Below are positions 20,513-33,993 of a stretch of 64,000 nt of DNA, piece after piece (within the stretch, counting starts at the first letter, position 1; the number at the start of each line of letters is the position of its first letter). Source of the DNA: Dama dama (taxonomy: Eukaryota > Chordata > Mammalia > Artiodactyla > Cervidae); assembly GCF_033118175.1 (NCBI RefSeq), contig NC_083696.1:35449001-35513000 (forward strand), read 5' to 3'. A program made the translations under genes and the position numbers. The notes beneath the pieces are model-generated. The model saw nothing but the letters and a program-made list of their open reading frames with translations, had not been told where the DNA came from and did not search any database.

Positions 20513-23500
20513 GTGAGAGCCGAGACGCCTGGCCCCGGGTGATAGAAGGCCGAGGCACCTGGAGGATAGGGTTCGCACTTTGGGAACCAGAATGAGGTCC
20601 AAGGTCTTGGCGGGGGGCGGGGGGAGGGGTGATGTGCGGAGGTGCGTAGAGCGGAGCCCTAGCCTATAGGATCAGGCCTGGGTCCTTAGGAGTTCTTTGG
20701 ATAGCAGATAGGCCCGCAGGGGTCAGAAATTAAAGGGGAATTTGAAAACGAGGCCTGTTCTGGGGAGACCTACAGGCGGGAATGGGGCTTGAGGAGAAAA
20801 CAGTCTGGGCTTCGGAGAAAGAGAAACCGAAGTCGAGGAGAATCGGGAACAAAACCTCGCCTAAGATACTGGGAGGGAGAGTGAGGTCCGTCTTTCGGTG
20901 GCCGGGGGACGGAGATGGTTGCGGCTCTCAGGAATGGGTACCCAGGCCCCCTTAGATAAATAGTTTACAGATATCACCCTGTCCCGCTCTCTGAGTCTTG
21001 AGTCTCTTCAGACTCATATTTCCCGTTCCTCCCACCCCGTTGGTGTTTGATTTTTCGAATTCTACAACTGCCTGGAGCGCGGACGTGGTGACAGGCAGAC
21101 GGCCATTACTAGGGCATCCCTGAAAGACCTGGGACCCCAGTTGGGCTTCTTGGGCCGCACCTACCATGCTCCACGTAGAGTACAGGCTGAGAGGGAGAAG
21201 GGGGGCCATTAGAGATGCAGCCCAGGTCTGTATGGTAATCTCTGGGCCCTTCATTCCCTTCCCTATTAAGGATAGTTTTAAGGTTAAGGAATCCATCTGC
21301 AATGTTGGAGACCCTGGTTCGATTCCTGGGTCGGAAAGATACCCTGGAGAAGAGATAGGCTACCCACTGCAGTATTCTTGGGCTTCCCTTGTGGTTCATC
21401 TGGTAAAGAATCTGCCTTCAATGCGGGAGAGCTGGGTTCAATCCCTGGATTGGGAAGCTCTCCTGGAGGGAAAGGCTACCCACTCCAGTATTCTGGCTTG
21501 GAGAATTCCATGGACCGTATAGTCCTTGGCATCGCAGAGTCCGACAGTACTGAGCAACTTTTACTTTCACTTTAAGGTACCTGAATCCTTCACTTCTAAA
21601 AGGCCTTAAAAAACCTATTGTCCTCTTTTATGCTTTCATTCCTTTGTCTTCCAAGTCCTTTTTTCCCACAGCATCTTTTCTGTGGCCTTTGAGATTGACT
21701 TTCCTGTTGCATTGTATTTGTAGCTCTGTTCTATGTAAATCCTGCGAGGTGAGTTCTGTAATACGGGAGGATCCCTAATTCTGACAAAAGTCGGCAAAGC
21801 CTTGATTTCTCCTTTTGCTCTCCACAGTTCGGCTGGGATCACTCACTTCACAAAAGGAAGCGACTCCCCCCAGTGAAGAGATCCTTAGTGTACTACCTGA
21901 AGAACCGAGAAGTCAGGCTACAGAATGAAACCAGCTACTCCCGAGTGTTGCATGGGTATGCAGCACAGCAACTTCCCAGTCTCCTGAAGGAGAGAGAGTT
22001 TCACCTCGGGACCCTTAATAAAGTGTTTGCATCTCAGTGGCTGAACCACAGGCAAGTGGTGTGTGGCACAAAATGCAACACGGTAAGTGTCTGGGTGGAT
22101 ATGGACTTTCTCCTGGCTCTGGATATATGGCTCCACATGCCCTAGTATCTCACTGCTGGTTTTCCCCATCAGTTCTTTGGGGAGGAGACTGCCTTATTAT
22201 CCATTACATCTCCTCTTATCTGTCCATGACTTCTTCTCTATTCCTTTTTCCACTCCCACATTTCTTTTCTGATAAATCTTCAGAGGAGTCTAGTTCTGCA
22301 GGCCTCTTGTATTATGGATGTGCCACTGCTTCTACATTTTTTTTTCCCTTCTTTTTTATGCTGTTTTTTTAAGTCAGAGACCTCAGAGGAGAGGAAAGAG
22401 AGGAAAGAATGATAGTCAGGGCATCATTCAGGATACAGGATAGTGAAAACCTTGATGTTGTTTGCTAGCCTAAGGGTATATGTAGAAGCCTGAAGATAGT
22501 TCAGTTCAGTCGCTCAGTCGTGTCCAACTCTTTGCAACCCCATGAATCGCAGCACGCCAGGCGTCCCTGTCCATCACCAACTGCTGGAGTCTCCCCAAAT
22601 CCGTGTCCATTGAGTCGGTGATGCCATCCAACCATCTCATCCTCTGTCGTCCCCTTTTCCTCCTGCCTTCAATCTTTCCCAACATCAGGGTCTTTTCCAG
22701 TGAGTCAGCTCTTCACATCAGGTGGCCAAAGTATTGGAGTTTCAGCTTCAACATCAGTCCTTCCAATGAACACCCAGGACTGATCTGCTTTAGGATAGAC
22801 TGGTTGGATGTCCTTGCAGTCCAAGGGACTCTCAAGAGTCTTCTCCAACACCACAGTTCAAAAGCATCAATTATTTGGTGCTCAGCTTTCTTTATAATCC
22901 AACTCTTAAATCCATACATGACTACTGGAAAAACCATAGCCTTGACTAGATGGACCTTTGTGGAAAAAGTAATGTTTCTGTTTTTTAATATGCTGTCTAG
23001 GTTGGTCATAACCTTCTTTCCAAGGAGTGAGCGTCTTTTAATTTCATGGCTGCAATCACTATCTGCAGTGATTTTGGAGCCCAAAAAAATAAAGTCAGCC
23101 ACTGTTTCCACCACTTCCCCATCTATTTGCCATGAAGTGATAGGACCAGATGCCATGATCTTTGTTTTCTTAATGTTGAGCTTTAAGCCAACTTTTTCAC
23201 TCTCCTCTTTCACTTTTATCAAGAAGCTCTTTAGTTCTTCTTCACTTTCTGCCATAAGGGTGGTATCATCTACATATCTGAGGTTACTGATATTTCTCCT
23301 GGTAATCTGGATTCCAGCTTGTGCTTCCTCCAGCCCAGCATTTCCCATGATGCACTCTGAATATAAGTTAAATAAGCAGGGTGACAATATACAGCCTTGA
23401 CGTACTCCTTTTCCTGTTTGGAACCAGTCTGTTGTTCCATGTTCAATTCTAGTTGCTTCCTGACCTGCATAGGAATAAGGCAAACACTTTATTTTAGGGG

Positions 23501-26500
23501 ATAGAATCTAAAGATGTATTTTTTATTAGAAAGGGCAGGGAAGTGTGTTTGGTGGTATATTTCAGGAAATAGATGCTTGGTCTTTGCAAAGTAGCCTTCT
23601 GAAAAGGTTTCAGAAGCAAGAAAGTTGAATATGACATGAGTAGGAGAGTATTTTTTACATAGCATGATTTAGATAATTATAAGTGAATGAAGGGAAAATT
23701 TTATCAGTAAATTTAGCCAGAACAATTAAAAGCATGGATAAAATAAGTCAATTCATGATTGGCTATTGTGGCTATGATTGGGATAGAAGAGTAGAAATAG
23801 CATGATGTCAGGTAAATAAAGACAGGGCCTGCAGGTAGGAAGTGGTTTTGAATAATGTGAGAAAAGATGGGATATAGGTCCAGCTGCTGTCTCTGTTTTC
23901 ACCTCACCATGAGTGAATAGTTTATCCTGGATAGAAATGTATCTTGGATCAGTTGACAGAGAAGATAGCTGTAGATCAAGAAAGTCTTTTTTAAGTACTA
24001 GGAGAAGTGTTTATATATATATACACGTAATTTTAAAATTAATTTTTGGCTGCACTGGGTCTTAGTTGCAGCAGGAGGGATCTTCTGTCTTCATTACAGC
24101 ATGCAGACTCTTAGCTGAGGTGTGTTGGTGCTAGCTCCCTCTGTATGTGTGCACTCACTTGCTCAATTGTGTCCAACTCTGGACTCATGGACTGTAGCCT
24201 CCCAGGCTCCTCTGTCCATGAGATTTCCCAGGCAAGAATACTGGAGTGGGTTGCCATTTCCTTCTCCAGGGGATCTTCCTGACCTAGGAATCGAACCTGT
24301 GTCTCCTGTGGCTCCTACAATGGCAGGCAGATTCTTTACCACTTGAGCCACTTGGGACCAGGGATCAAACCCAGGCTTCTGTATTGGGAGTGTGGAGTTA
24401 AGTTTTATTTTTAATTGTTTATTTACTTTGTTGTTTTTTTTTTTCGGTTGCACTAAATCTTCGTTGCTGCACACGGGCTTTCTCTAGTTGCAGCCAGCAG
24501 GGGCTCCTCTGTTGCAGGCGCACGGACTTCTCATTCTCTTGGCCTCTCCTGTTGCCAAGCCCAGGCTGTAAGCACTCAGGCTTCGCTAATTGAAACACGT
24601 GGCCTCAGTAGTTGTGGCGCAAAGGCTTGGCTGCTCTGCAGCATCTGGAATCTTCCTGGACCAGGGATCAAACCTGTGTCCTACGTTCAGTTCAGTCGCT
24701 CAGTCATGTCCAACTCTTTGCCACCCCGTGGACTGCAGCACGCCCGGCGTTTCTGTCCTTCAGTATCTCCTGGAGCTTGCTCAAACTCATGTCCATTGAG
24801 TCAATGATACCACCCAACCATCTCATCCTTTGTTGTCCTCCTCCTTTTGCCCTCAATTTTTCCCAGCATCAGGGTCGTGGGTGTGTGTGTGTTCCTAAAT
24901 AAATGGAAAGATACTCTGTGTTCATGGATTAGAACACAAAGTGATCTACAGAATCAGTGCAATCACTATCAAAATCCCACTTGGCTTTTTTGCAGAAATT
25001 GACATGCTGAGAAATGTATGAGAAATTCATACAAAATTTCAAGGAATCCAGAACAGCTCTGAAAAAGAACAACAAAGTTGGCAGGTGGACTCTTTTTTTA
25101 AAATTTTCAGATGCTTCACTTTATTTTCCTTGTAAGGCAGCCATGCATTACACACATTAAGCACGTGACCGTCACATGATTTCTTCCCTCAATAAGCCCC
25201 AGAGTTTCTGTAGCTCTCCTGGGGCCTATAGCCCGAGCAGTCCTGAGGAGTCAAATGTTAAAACATTCTCCATAGCCACGCGTACCTTTGATGTTTGGGT
25301 TACTGAACACACACTCACTGGATAATTTGTTTTCAACCTAGTCCCTTTCTGTTCCTTACAGTGTTAACTGTGCTTTCTTCTTGATGAACGCTCTGACTCC
25401 ATCTTGAGCAGCTTCTTCATCAGAGTCTCCTTCTGTCTTTTTATTGGAGAGTGTAGGAAAGGCCATTACGGCCCCTGGTTCGGATACCAGTTTTCACACC
25501 AACAAGTTCAGGCTTAGCTTTAAGAAGTTGTTTTATCTTGTTTGCCTTGAAGGTGTCAGGGTGAGGGGGTTTGGGTGGGCTGCAGCTTCCTCTTGCTTAC
25601 AGCCTGGACGGTGGCCTGGACGAGTGAAGCCAGCATCCTCAGCGCCTTGCGCTGGAGCTCAGCCACCTCAGCCTCTTTCCATAGACATGGCGAGCACGTT
25701 CGCAGGCGGATTGTTATGCACTGTAAGACCAAGGAGGTCTCCGCAGACAAAGATTTACATATCAGTTTTGAGGAAGAGTACAATACCATGGTGGTTGAGG
25801 CCAAGCTTTCATTTCCTCTCCTGTTGAAGGCTGCTTATTATAAAGAAGCCTGTCAAAAACTAATAGTGGTGGCAAGCTCCTGCAAAACTTCCTTTTCTTA
25901 GTGTCTCAGGCTACCACTCTTGTTTTAAGCGAACTGTCATCATTGTCACTTGACTGCAGAGGAATTTAGAGGAATTCATTGCACACCCTACACAAACCAT
26001 CATAGTGTTTTGCTCAGCAAATGTTGCTAATTGTAAACTGAATCATCATAGTCTTTTGTTTCTTGAACTTACTGATGACCTTTTGAAGGTGAGAATAACA
26101 TTAAGTAGTAATTTAACCTACTCTTAATACGTTCCTCTTTCTGTCTTCCTATTTCCTCATGACTTAAAGTGTTTTCCTTCCTAGGTCCTTAAGACTCAAA
26201 GTGGAAGCTTGTTTTCTTTTTGTAGTGTTTTTCTTTGCTTAGCTTTCAGAACCAAAATTGGGAATCAGAAACAGTGCTCTTCTCTGAACTTTGTAATATT
26301 TGGCAAATGGTTCCTTTTTCTGTGCCTTTGTTTTCCAATCTGTAAAATGGGAGTGGTAACATCCAGTGCTGAGAATGTAGCTGTATACATCTTCAGAAAT
26401 ATTTCAGGTTAGCAATATCTTATTCTTCAAAAGGAGGAGTGGTGATAATGAATCCAAAGCCTTTTCCCATGCTCTTAGCACTCCCTGGGACTTCCCTCAG

Positions 26501-29500
26501 TTTAAAAGGAAAATTACTTAAACAATTAGAACTCTCTTTGACTAGTAGTTGAAGATTTTGGGAAGGGAGGAGTTCATGTCTGATTCTTGGTAGTAAAGTT
26601 TTGATGTATTGAAATTTTACTGTCAACGAAATGATTTAGATGTAGGAAAAATGTACCACAACTATTTATATTCTAAAATAATCTTTTAATACATATCTGT
26701 GGGTTAGAAGCTCTTTTTCTCTTGGCTGCTGTTGTTATTTATGAGCTATGTGTACACAGGTCACTTGACACAGATCATTTCCAGATTAACTGACTTGGGG
26801 CTATAGTACAGAAACATTAGTTGAGGCAGTGGGTTGTCCTGCCTCTGCTAAAATATTAGCAGAGGTATTGTAAATTATTCTGTAGCTTGATTCCTGCAGT
26901 GAGAATTTCCCTGTGCTGTAGGCTGACACTCAAACTAGAGGCCGTCCTTCAATCTCTCTGAATTCCCTGGGCCTGGTAATTACAGGAATTAGATGGTCAG
27001 CTTATGTTGTTGTGGTGGTTGTTTATTTTTTCCCACACCACACAGCTTGTGGGATCTTAGTTCCTTGACCAGGGGTCAGACGTGTGTCCCCTACATTGGT
27101 AGTGTGGAGTCCTAACCACTGGACCACCAGAGAATCCCTAAGCCGATATCCTAAACATTAATAACATTGTTCATTCACTAAGTTCTGTCTCACTCTGCGA
27201 CCCCATGGACTTCAGCATGCCAGGCTTTCCTATCCTTCATCGTCTCCTGGAGTTTGCTCAAACTCATGCCTATTGAATTAGTGATGTCATCGAACCATCT
27301 CATCCTCTGTCGCACCCTTCTCCTCCTGCCCTCAATCTTTCCTATTATCAGGATCTTTTCCAGTGAGTTGGCTCTTCACATCAGGTGGCCAAAGTATTGG
27401 AGTTTCAGCTTCAGCATCAGTCCTTCCAATGAATGTTCAGGGTTGATTTCCTTTAGGATTGAAACATTAGTACACTCATATTTTTACTGAATTATTTAAA
27501 GAAGAGGAGGTAGTCTAGCCTTAATTGGAATATGGGTTGGGGAACCAGGATGGATAGGTATATTTTGCTGGTTTAGTGTTACAAACTCAGGTTATGTACA
27601 AAACCGTACAGAAAAGCTAAATAAGAGTAGCTTGCCAGGCACAAAAAACCATTTGAAGAGAAAATATTTAGTTTTGTGTTTTTAATTAGTTGAAGTTTGA
27701 GAGGGGGTAAAGATTGAAGTTGGTGGTTTAGGAGTCACCTGTGTATAAGGGATTATTAAAACTGTTCTGTTACCATGGAGAGAGGGTAGAGAGGTCACTC
27801 TTGGGTTTTATAAACCTTCCCTAAAATTGCAAAAGTGTCATTTTATGTATATTTTCTGGGCATAATGTGGGGAGAGTGGTGTAGGGGAGCAGTCTATAGA
27901 TTTTATTACATTTTCTTTGTTTATTTGGCTGCACTGGGTCTCTGTTGCAGCACTTGGGATCTTTAGTTGTTGGCATGTGGGATCTAGTTCCCTGACAGGG
28001 ATCGAACCCAGGCCCCCTGCATTGGGAGCCCAGAGTCTTAGCCAATGGACTACCAGGGAAGTCCCTCACTACATTGTGAAGGGGTGTTGTGAGCCAGAAA
28101 TGGGTAAGAACCATTGATATCGACAGAGAAGTTCAAATAGAACCTTGGAGAGCACCTGCATTTATGGGGCAGGAAGAACTGCTATAGGGGGAACAGGGAG
28201 GTCAGAGGAAAACCCAGAGAATACCAAAAACAAATCAAGAAAGTGGATATTTTGCGAGGGGTCAGTTTGGGAAGGATGGTGATAGGCAAGAGTGATAAGG
28301 TATCCAGAGTTTGGGGTATTTAATTTTAGACATGAACTCTTACTTCCCATTTTTTGACTTTTGGAGACTCACTCACCTATAGTAGATAAAATTTCTCCTT
28401 GTAGCTAGGATGATCTCCACCATAGGGAACTATGGAGCCTCAGTAGAGGATGTTAGAAAGGATTTACGAGGGTGACTTGGGGAAAGACTTAAGTATTAAT
28501 AAATTGGATTTTCACAGGAAAATCTCCTATGAAATTATTTTCACCAAGACCCCAAAGCCTAACTGATAGTAGCAGGCTAACTCCTGGTTGCCAGAGCTGC
28601 TTTTATCTTTTTCACCATCTCCCAAGTCATGGTCAGAGATATACTGCTGACTTCACTGTTAGGCCTGGTGAATCATCATGATGCAGACAAGATGAACTTG
28701 GGCTGCAGTTTGCTGCCAGATAAGAGGAAGAAGGACCTTGCAGAAGCCTAATTTGGGGGTGGAGTGGAATGGTAGTTACCAGAGTTAAGAAAACAGCTAA
28801 ATTTTTATGTCCTTGAGTTGACATATTCAGATTCCTAAAATCATAAAAGCAGAATATGAAACTCAATTTGAGATACACGGAAACAAAGGAAAAATGTGGG
28901 AGTTTTGTTCTGACCAGATTTTTTTTTATTCATTCTTCCTTGTCTCACTATTTTATTTTCCCAAAGGGATTACCTTTAAAAAATGCTTTAAAATGCTTGC
29001 AGAATTCCTTGGGTTCAGCCAGATGTACATCTCAGGTTAATAGCATTCTTATCTGTATGATCTGCCCGTATTTTGTAGTTAAGATATTAACCTGCTAACT
29101 AGGTTTTAGTTTTTTCAGTGGCATATGGTTATTCTTTGTCTAGTAAAACATGTTCACAGTTATCCCAAAATTAGTCTTCATCTTATTTTAGAATATTTGA
29201 TTCTTTTGATTTTACATGTGAAAGCCATAGAATTGCTATCTTGGCAAGTTTATTCTGCTGGGGCACTTGTGCAGAAATGTTTCTAGGTTGGAAATCATCG
29301 TGGAAATACTTCCAAAAGTCTGAAGTTCTATGTCAAGTTAATTGATGTTATAAGGCTTAGGAAGAGGGGCAGTAGAAATAAGTTTATACCTATTATATGT
29401 GATGGTGCTAGAGTTGGCAGCTCCTTTCTAACTAATCTTCATCTTGAGAAGACCTTGCTTGGCTTAACACAGGTATGGGCTCCAGAAATCCTGTTCAGTG

Positions 29501-32500
29501 TATTGCAGGCTTTGGTCACCCTCTGTATGTGAGAGGATTAATGGTCAAGAGTGGTAGGGCCTGACCCATGCACTTGAGAGGCAAGAATATACAATGGACA
29601 AAAGACAGTCTTCAATGAAAATTGATGCTGGGAAAACTGGGCAGCTACATGTAAAATAATGAAATTAGAATGTTTTCTTATATACAGAAATAAACTCAAA
29701 ATGGATTAAAGGCCTATGTTTCAGACTGGAAACTATAATAAAACACCTAGAAGAAAACATAGGCTGAAAACTGACATAAGGACTTCCCTGGTGGTCCAGT
29801 GGCTGAGACTACACTCTTAATGCAGGGGGCCTGGGTTCAATCCCTTATCAAGGAACTAGATCCCACATGCCACAACTAAGAGTTTGCATGCTGTAACTAA
29901 AGATCCCACATGCCACAACAAAGATCGAAGATCCCGTGTTCCACAGCTAAGACCCAGGACAGCCCAAAAATAAACATTAAAAAAAAAAACTGACATAAAT
30001 CACAGTAGTATTTTTTAAATATATCTCCTAAGGGAAAAGAAAAAGAGCAAAATAAGCAAATGGGACCTAATTAAACTTTAAAGCTTTTGTACAGCAAAGG
30101 AAACCAGCCACAAAATGAGAAGACAACCTACTAAATGCAAGAAAATGTTTGCAAATGATACAAACAATAAAGGGTTAACACCCAAAATGTATAAATAGCT
30201 CATACAACTCAATGTCAAAAGAACAAACAACCAATTAAACATTGGGCAGACAGACATTTTTCCAAGAAGACCTACAGGGACTTCCCTGGTGGTCCAGTGG
30301 TTAAGAATCCACCTCACCGTGCCAGGGACACTGGTTTGATCCCTTAGCCTGGGGAGAGCCTGCATGCCTCGGAGCCGGTGTGCTCCTGAAGCCCACGCGC
30401 TGAGAGCCCATGCTCTGCGGCGAGAGGAGCCACCATGAGGAGAATCTCGGCAACCAAGAGGAGCCCCGTTGTCCACAATAAGAGAAAGCCAGCTTGGGGC
30501 CGCAGAGGCCCACCATGGCCGAAAACTAAAAATACATCTCTAAAAAACAAAGAAGATACACCAGATGGCCAAGAAACACGGGAAAACATGCTCAGCGTTT
30601 TTAGTTACCAGAAATATGCAAATCAAAATCATGAGATGTCACTCACACCTGTCAGAATGGCTATTATCAAAAGACCGCAAATAACAAGTGTTGGTGAGGA
30701 CGTGGAAAAAAGAGAACCCTTGTATGCTGTGCATAGGAATGTAAATTAGTACAGCCACTATGGAAAACAGTATGGAGCTTCCTTGCAAACTAAGGATAGA
30801 ACTGCTGTAAGATCCCAGCAATTATGGATCATAATTTGGATTTCTGACCAAAAAAAGTAAAAGTGAAAACCCTAGTTCAAAAAGATACAGGCACCAGTGT
30901 TCATAGCAGCATTATTTACAGTTGCCAAGATATGGAAGCAACTTAAGTTTCTCATCAACTGATAGATAAAGAAGATGTGAGGGGCTTCCCTGGTGGTCCG
31001 GGGGCTAAAGACATCACATGCTCAGTGCAAGGGGCCCGGGTTTGAGCCCTGGTTGGGGAACTACATCTCACATGCTGCAACTAAGATCAAAGATCCTAAG
31101 TGCTGCAACTCAGACCCACCACGGCCAAATAAATAAAAATTAAAAAAAGGATGTGAGATACAAGCACACACCCATACATATATACATGTGTGTGTATGTT
31201 CAGTCACTAAGTCATGTCCAACTCTTTGAGACCTCATGAACTGTAGCCTTCCAGACTCCTCTGTCCAGGGGATTTTCCAGGCAAGAATACTGGAGTGGGT
31301 TGCCATTTTCTCCTCCAGAGAATCTTCCCAACCCAGGGATCAAACCCATGTCTCCTGCTTTGGCAGGGGGATTCTTTACCACTGAGCCACCTGGAAAGCC
31401 CGTATCCACATACATACATACAGACACAATGATGGAATACTACTCAATCATAAAAAACGAAAATTTGCTGTTTGCAACAACATGGGTGGGCTTGGAGGGT
31501 ATTATGCTTAGTGTAATAAGTCAGAGAAAGACAAATACACTATGTGTTATCACTTACATGTGAAATCTAAAAAACTAAAAATTAAAGTATGTACAGAACA
31601 GAAACAGATTTCTCAGATATCAAGAATAAACTAGTAGTTACCAATGGGAAGAGGGAAGAGGGGAAGGGCAAGATAGAAGTAGGGGATTAAAAAAAAAGTA
31701 GGGGATTAAACAGTACAAACTAAAAACAAAAAGAAGTACAAACTACTATGTGTAAAATAAACTAGAACACAGGGAATAGAGCCAATATTTTATAATAACT
31801 TTAAATGGGAGTATAAGCCATAAAAATTTTGAATCAGTGTTGTATACCTGAAACAAGTATAAGTAAATTAGCCTTACTTGAGTAAAAATTCTTTTAAAAA
31901 GATTAGGGCCTGAACAGCAATCCTGTGGAAGGAGTCAAGAATTTTAGGGCAGCTTTTCATAACCGGAATATTGGTAAATGTTTTGGTGGTTTCTTCCTTC
32001 TCTGGGGCTTCACCTCTTATTGCTGGGTGTTTCACATTCTTGGCTGCTGCCCCATAGATGACAGCAACCCTGCACCTTGGACCCTCAGTTACTGTGACCG
32101 TCAGGCCACATGCACCTGTGTACACAGGTAGACATGCATTTTCAGACATTGTACCCTCAGTTGACAACCGCCTCAGAGCCTGAGGTGTGCTCTTTATTTC
32201 AGATACAGTCTGTTGGAAGCTTGGGATGTTGGAGAATGAACATAGGGGTAACATGCTGACTCTTGCCCTCCAGGCTTTATTTTCTAATTTGATCCTTGAT
32301 AGGCAGTTACAATCAGAGAAAACCATCTTTACTTCTTGTCAAGCTGACACATGGGCATTATTTTCTGCTGGATTGTGAGTGGTGCCTGGATCTGGTTGAA
32401 AATGAGAGTCAGAGGAAAGAGTTTTTCCTGGTGATATCTAGGAGTGCTGCTCTCCAGCTTGACCTTAAGCAAGATTCTTCCTGTGTTTCCTGATCTGGGA

Positions 32501-33959
32501 GATAAATGGAAGAAACTAACCCAAGAGTGGCAACTGGGTTCAACCCAGAATTAGGGTTGGACTGCAGCTTCTGGTTTCTTAAACTGATTCCACTTGAATG
32601 GTCTTACAGGCCTTCAGATCCTTAGAGGCCACCAGTCACTCTCATACGTTAAGTGGGGATGTTTTCATCAGGACAGTTTTTGAATGTGAGAAGAAATAGG
32701 GTAATGTTTCTCCATTTCATTGGTTAGAATGTAGTAGGACAGTTTTGTGGTTTGTGTCTACTTTTACTAAATTTATAAACATTTATTGATTTTCTCCTGA
32801 GGATAGCAGAATGCTGCTTTGTATGGGATTGGAGTGAAACAATATCTATAAACAGTATTTATAGAAACAAATCTGACATAGCTGGAAGGGACTGTAAAGA
32901 TAACAGTTCTAACTAACCACTGACCTCCACTTTTTCTTTTAGAGTTGGAGAAACAGACCTAAAGGGAGAAAAGCCTGAGATTCCATATTGAGTTAGGTGT
33001 GGACCCCAGTTTTCCTTATTCTTTCTCAGAATTCTTTGTTATACCAGGTACTCGTCAGCCTTTCACTGCAGTACCCCCCCAGTGGCAGAGAACTGCCTGA
33101 CCTCTGCTCAGTTTGGTTGAGATGTGATACGTAGCTATGGACAAAGTGAATGACAGCATAGATACCTCACTAGAAGTATCAGCCAGGACTGCTCCAAGAA
33201 GGAAGTCATTCCTAGCTAGGATATTCAGAGGAGATTTCCTGGAGGAGGAAGAGGCTTCTGCAGTGGCAAGGAAGCAGGAATATCCATTTCATAGCAGAGT
33301 CCGAACACACAAGGAGTGTTGAGGGACCCTAGATAGACTCATTTGGCTGATGCTGGGCAGAAACAAGAGAAAGTAGTTCGAGTCACTGGCGGTTTGGTTG
33401 ATGAGACTAACTGAATCTCCTTTGGATAACATTTTTTCTTTTTCCTAGACTCATGTCTAGTCTTTAATATTGAATGATCCTGTTAATCACCTTTCTCACT
33501 TGGAGAATTGAGTCACATGCTTCGCAGCAAGGCCCCAGTGAATTTATGGCCTGTTCCGGCAGCTCTGGAGACTTGGAAGATGGGGAAACCCAGGTCACTG
33601 AGAGTGAAGGTTTGCTAACTTCTTGAGGAAAGTTAATAAGACAGTCTAGTTACTTCATTTGGTTCCTGTTTTCCTTGGACTTTTCCTTCAGTTTTCCTTT
33701 GCAAGTCCATATTCTAAATTGATGTGTATTTGATTTCTTTCTGATTGCTTAGGCCTTTGTTTCATAAGTACCACCCAGGAGCTATCTGTATCATAGTCAC
33801 TTGAGGTATGTGTTTAAAATGCAAGTTTCCTGGTCCCCACTCTAGTACTGATTCAGGATTTTTCCTTCACTGAAAGCTAGAAATTGGAATTTTAAACAAA
33901 CTTACAGGCAATTTTTATATGAATCATTGGCTTAGGCTTGATGCTATATATAGCAGTAA

Positions 33960-33993
<34 letters not shown>

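Larger units (their letters stand above)
19860..20660 (+). promoter_or_regulatory. DCAF12: CpG-island promoter of DCAF12
   Basis: Dense CpG and high GC from about 19860 to 20660, surrounding the first coding exon and fading in intron 1. It lacks a convincing TATA box at a plausible distance. The segment contains CT-rich runs at 20200-20290 (TTTCCTTTCCC repeats and a 16-T run). A housekeeping-type promoter with dispersed start sites is the natural reading. The transcription start is not visible from sequence alone. Confidence 0.85.
29590..31870 (+). mobile_element. L1 element, ORF2 3' part and 3' UTR, split by four SINEs
   Basis: Sense L1 blocks: 29590-29779 (GAAAACTGGGCAGCTACATG), 29999-30278 (CAAAAGAACAAACAACCAAT), 30546-30980 (GTTGGTGAGGACGTGG, TATGGAAAACAGTATGGAG) and 31403-31870 (GATGGAATACTACTCAATCA and the 3' UTR). 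They are collinear with the C-terminal end of ORF2 and the tail. Frames are broken everywhere. It lies in intron 2, sense to DCAF12. Confidence 0.88.

Noticed and set aside
19882..20602. Several long frames on both strands across the CpG island
   Set aside because: High GC lowers the stop-codon rate. They overlap each other on opposite strands, and the peptides are low-complexity Arg/Gly/Pro.
25575..25901. Plus-strand frame of 108 codons across the ISCA1 retrocopy
   Set aside because: Its first third is the reverse complement of the ISCA1 start region, and the rest matches nothing I know.
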